From assembly GCA_011051635.1 (NCBI GenBank), contig DRKV01000341.1, forward strand, positions 1-6,184: 6,184 nucleotides of DNA, read 5' to 3'. Below, piece by piece: positions 4,577-6,184 of the stretch (the stretch's first letter is position 1; each line of letters opens with the position of its first letter). Below the pieces are notes generated by a model, which had not been told where the DNA came from, ran no database searches, and saw nothing but the letters and a program-made list of their open reading frames with translations. This DNA comes from Chloroflexota bacterium (GTDB lineage: Bacteria; Chloroflexota; Anaerolineae; Anaerolineales; DRKV01). A program made the position numbers and the translations under genes.

Positions 4577-5753
4577 GTCTGCTGAAGAGGCGTTTCAAGC
4601 GGGCGTGTACCTGCAGGCGGCGGTGCCATTGTGGGTCTGGAGGGGGCAAGGGCGGCGCGACGCTGTGCGGGAAAGGGTCAAGGTCGAATAACTGGGCGTA
4701 CACGTAACGTCCCAGTACCCGCAAGGTCGCGATGGTGGGGGCGGCCAGGGGGATGCCTGTCACCCCGGCCGCGACAGCGCCGGCCACAATTCCCACAATC
4801 ACCACGATGGGCGGCAAGTGGACGCTGCGCCCGATAATCCGCGGAATCAGGTAATTGATGTCAAATTGCTGAAAGATGATGTGCAGCCCGGCGATGATGA
4901 GAGCAAACACCCAGTTGGGAACCGGTATCCACGTTGAACCGAACAGCAGAGCCAGTGTCGTTGCCAGGGTGAGCCAGATGCCGTGCCCGATGCTGGGGAG
5001 AAATTCCAACAGCCCCGCCAGAAGACCCATGGAAAGGGCGAAAGGTAGCCCCAAAATGAAGCCCATCACCGTGAAGATGAGCGAAACTACCAGCGCCAGA
5101 GTGATTTGTCCCCGAAAGAAAGCCCCCCAGATGCGGTTGATTTCGGTGCGCAACTGGCGGTAGTCGGGCTGGTACAGAGGCGGGACATGACTTTCGACCC
5201 ACTGATTGAACTTGTCGGTGTCTTTCACCAGGTAAAAAGACACCACAATGATGAAGATAATCCACACGACCGAGGAGAGCACCTCGACCGCGATGCTGAG
5301 CGTTTGTCCCAACAGGGGTTGTATCCACTGGTCGGAGGAAAGCGGTACCTGCTGGACAAGGGAGGGCAAGTGGATGCTGAACGGCCCGAGGGCGATATCG
5401 TGTTGCAGGAGTTGGTCAATGGTCGCCAGCAAGCGGCGCAAGTCCACGTTGAGCGTGGACAACTGCGAGGCCAGCGGCGGAACGATGATGAAGGGAATCA
5501 GCAACAGGAACAGGAACAGGGTCAGATTGCCCAGCAGAATCGCCAGCGCGTGCGGCAGGCGCAATTGCCGGTGGAGAAACCCCGCAATGGGAGAGACGAT
5601 GTAGGCCAGGACGATAGCCAGCGTCAGGGGAGGCAGCAGGATGCGGAACTGATATAGCAGATAGACGCCGAAAGCAATCACCAGCAGGCTGACGGTCAAC
5701 TTGGTTTCCTGGCTCCACCTGGGGCGAGATGTGTATGGCGTGTTCTCTGTCAT
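4551..5753 (-). CDS. AI-2E family transporter (first of tandem pair)
   Basis: This is a polytopic membrane protein of the AI-2E family, 400 residues from the chosen start; the substrate is unknown. Hydrophobic segments are near 19-34, 39-60, 68-95, 154-176, 215-247, 258-271, 280-293 and 312-346, with a soluble region at about 96-150. Landmarks include INRIWGAFFRGQI (205-217), GLLEFLPSIGHG (247-258), FDINYLIPRIIGRSVHLPP (297-315) and GIPLAAPTIATLRV (333-346). The tail has a PPLPPPDP stretch and a basic end, like its neighbour, which suggests an old tandem duplication. I chose ATG at 5753. AAGGAG, overlapping the stop of the upstream gene, lies 14 nt before it, which is somewhat long. A TTG start at 5783 would lie upstream of that Shine-Dalgarno sequence and inside the preceding gene, so it is less likely. 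The gap to the upstream stop is 19 nt, implying one operon. Confidence 0.92.
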   Translation of the reverse strand: MTENTPYTSRPRWSQETKLTVSLLVIAFGVYLLYQFRILLPPLTLAIVLAYIVSPIAGFLHRQLRLPHALAILLGNLTLFLFLLLIPFIIVPPLASQLSTLNVDLRRLLATIDQLLQHDIALGPFSIHLPSLVQQVPLSSDQWIQPLLGQTLSIAVEVLSSVVWIIFIIVVSFYLVKDTDKFNQWVESHVPPLYQPDYRQLRTEINRIWGAFFRGQITLALVVSLIFTVMGFILGLPFALSMGLLAGLLEFLPSIGHGIWLTLATTLALLFGSTWIPVPNWVFALIIAGLHIIFQQFDINYLIPRIIGRSVHLPPIVVIVGIVAGAVAAGVTGIPLAAPTIATLRVLGRYVYAQLFDLDPFPHSVAPPLPPPDPQWHRRLQVHARLKRLFSRHDRQSTPS

Positions 5754-5772
5754 GTGATTGACCTGGTCTCCT

Positions 5773-6184
5773 TCATGGGACAACGGTGATAGGCAGTTCT
5801 CCGGCGGCGCTTCCCCAGTAGGCCGGGCCTGGGTAGCCCAGATGGACTTCGAAACTGACGAAGACGGTTGCCGTGGCCTGTCCGGCGGCGACGGCTCGCG
5901 TCACGAATGCGGCGGTATCCGTCTCCCCTCGCCCAAGCCCTGCGGAATGCGTCACCGTTGCCTGCTTTGGCGGAGCAAGCAGGGATTGGGAATCGGCGGG
6001 ATTGACGGAAAGGCGGTATTGGGGGATACCCAGCATGGCACAGCCGTCGTTGCGGAGGGCCGCCGTTATGGTAAGGATTTCGCCAACTTTGGGGTTCTCT
6101 GGCGTAACGGAGAGAGCAACCTCAGCGGTATGGGTTTCGCACGCCGGCGTAGCGGTTGCTGCATCCCCAGGGGCTTTTGTCGGG
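5773..6184 (-). CDS. C-terminal part of a secreted or surface protein with an Ig-like/CARDB-type domain (partial)
   Basis: The reading frame is open from the right edge to the TGA at 5773-5775; 136 residues are visible and the N-terminus is outside the window. The first 20 or so residues are Thr/Ala/Pro-rich (APGDAATATPACETHT), typical of an extracytoplasmic linker. Next comes a beta-rich segment, NPKVGEILTITAALRNDG, the hallmark of CARDB, DUF11-like or bacterial Ig-like domains ('VGE-x-hydrophobic ... NxG'). The protein ends in AGELPITVVP, a terminal beta strand with no membrane anchor or sortase motif. An internal ATG at 6036 would split the domain, so it is not the start. It is the first visible gene of the minus-strand run and its stop overlaps the Shine-Dalgarno sequence of the next gene. 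The domain family is inferred from pattern only, and the function is unknown. Confidence 0.75.
   Translation of the reverse strand, partial: PTKAPGDAATATPACETHTAEVALSVTPENPKVGEILTITAALRNDGCAMLGIPQYRLSVNPADSQSLLAPPKQATVTHSAGLGRGETDTAAFVTRAVAAGQATATVFVSFEVHLGYPGPAYWGSAAGELPITVVP

Noticed and set aside
5106..5657. 183-codon plus-strand open frame, Gln/Arg/Asp-rich
   Set aside because: It is the complement of a membrane-protein gene, where hydrophobic codons give polar Gln/Asp-rich antisense translations.
5754..5783. TTG start that would lengthen the first AI-2E protein by ten residues
   Set aside because: It starts before the likely Shine-Dalgarno sequence and inside the preceding gene, and has no ribosome site of its own.

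Overview
This 6.2 kb window is a bacterial chromosomal segment built around dnaA and a probable replication origin. It has four complete genes plus one gene cut by the right edge, two strong intrinsic terminators, and two non-coding stretches that contain more structure than ordinary spacers. The organism is most likely a moderately GC-rich bacterium of the Chloroflexota (Anaerolineae-like). This is an inference from the Pro/Thr-rich lipoprotein and surface-protein style, the gene set, and the general look of the proteins. No rRNA or other decisive marker is present.

Layout on the plus strand: a terminator (about 5-39) closes an upstream gene outside the window. A spacer (about 40-281) contains a compact predicted RNA fold (98-168) and an extended -10 promoter. 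Next come a small lipoprotein gene (282-767) and mgsA, methylglyoxal synthase (769-1233), separated by one base. A 713-bp gene-free region (1234-1946) follows. It carries three DnaA boxes (1382-1449), a 75% AT block (about 1500-1562), a good sigma-70-type promoter (1580-1608), and then a leader of about 330 nt with three strong hairpins ending in a long purine ribosome-binding site. dnaA itself occupies 1947-3308 and is closed by a bidirectional terminator at 3312-3348.

Layout on the minus strand, convergent with dnaA: an operon-like run reads from the right edge inward. It holds the C-terminal part of a secreted or surface Ig-like-fold protein (5773-6184, partial), an AI-2E family membrane protein (4551-5753), and a second AI-2E family protein (3359-4576) that overlaps the first by 26 nt. 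The spacings of 19 nt and -26 nt suggest cotranscription and translational coupling. The promoter lies outside the window.

How it fits together: the 1381-1562 block looks like oriC, with DnaA binding next to an easily melted segment, and dnaA reads away from it. dnaA is not followed by dnaN, recF or gyrB, because a terminator and convergent genes come straight after it. No mobile element, CRISPR array or phage gene is visible. The items most worth a second look are the origin architecture, the structured dnaA leader with a repeated CAAATTTG palindrome, and the unidentified RNA fold at 98-168.
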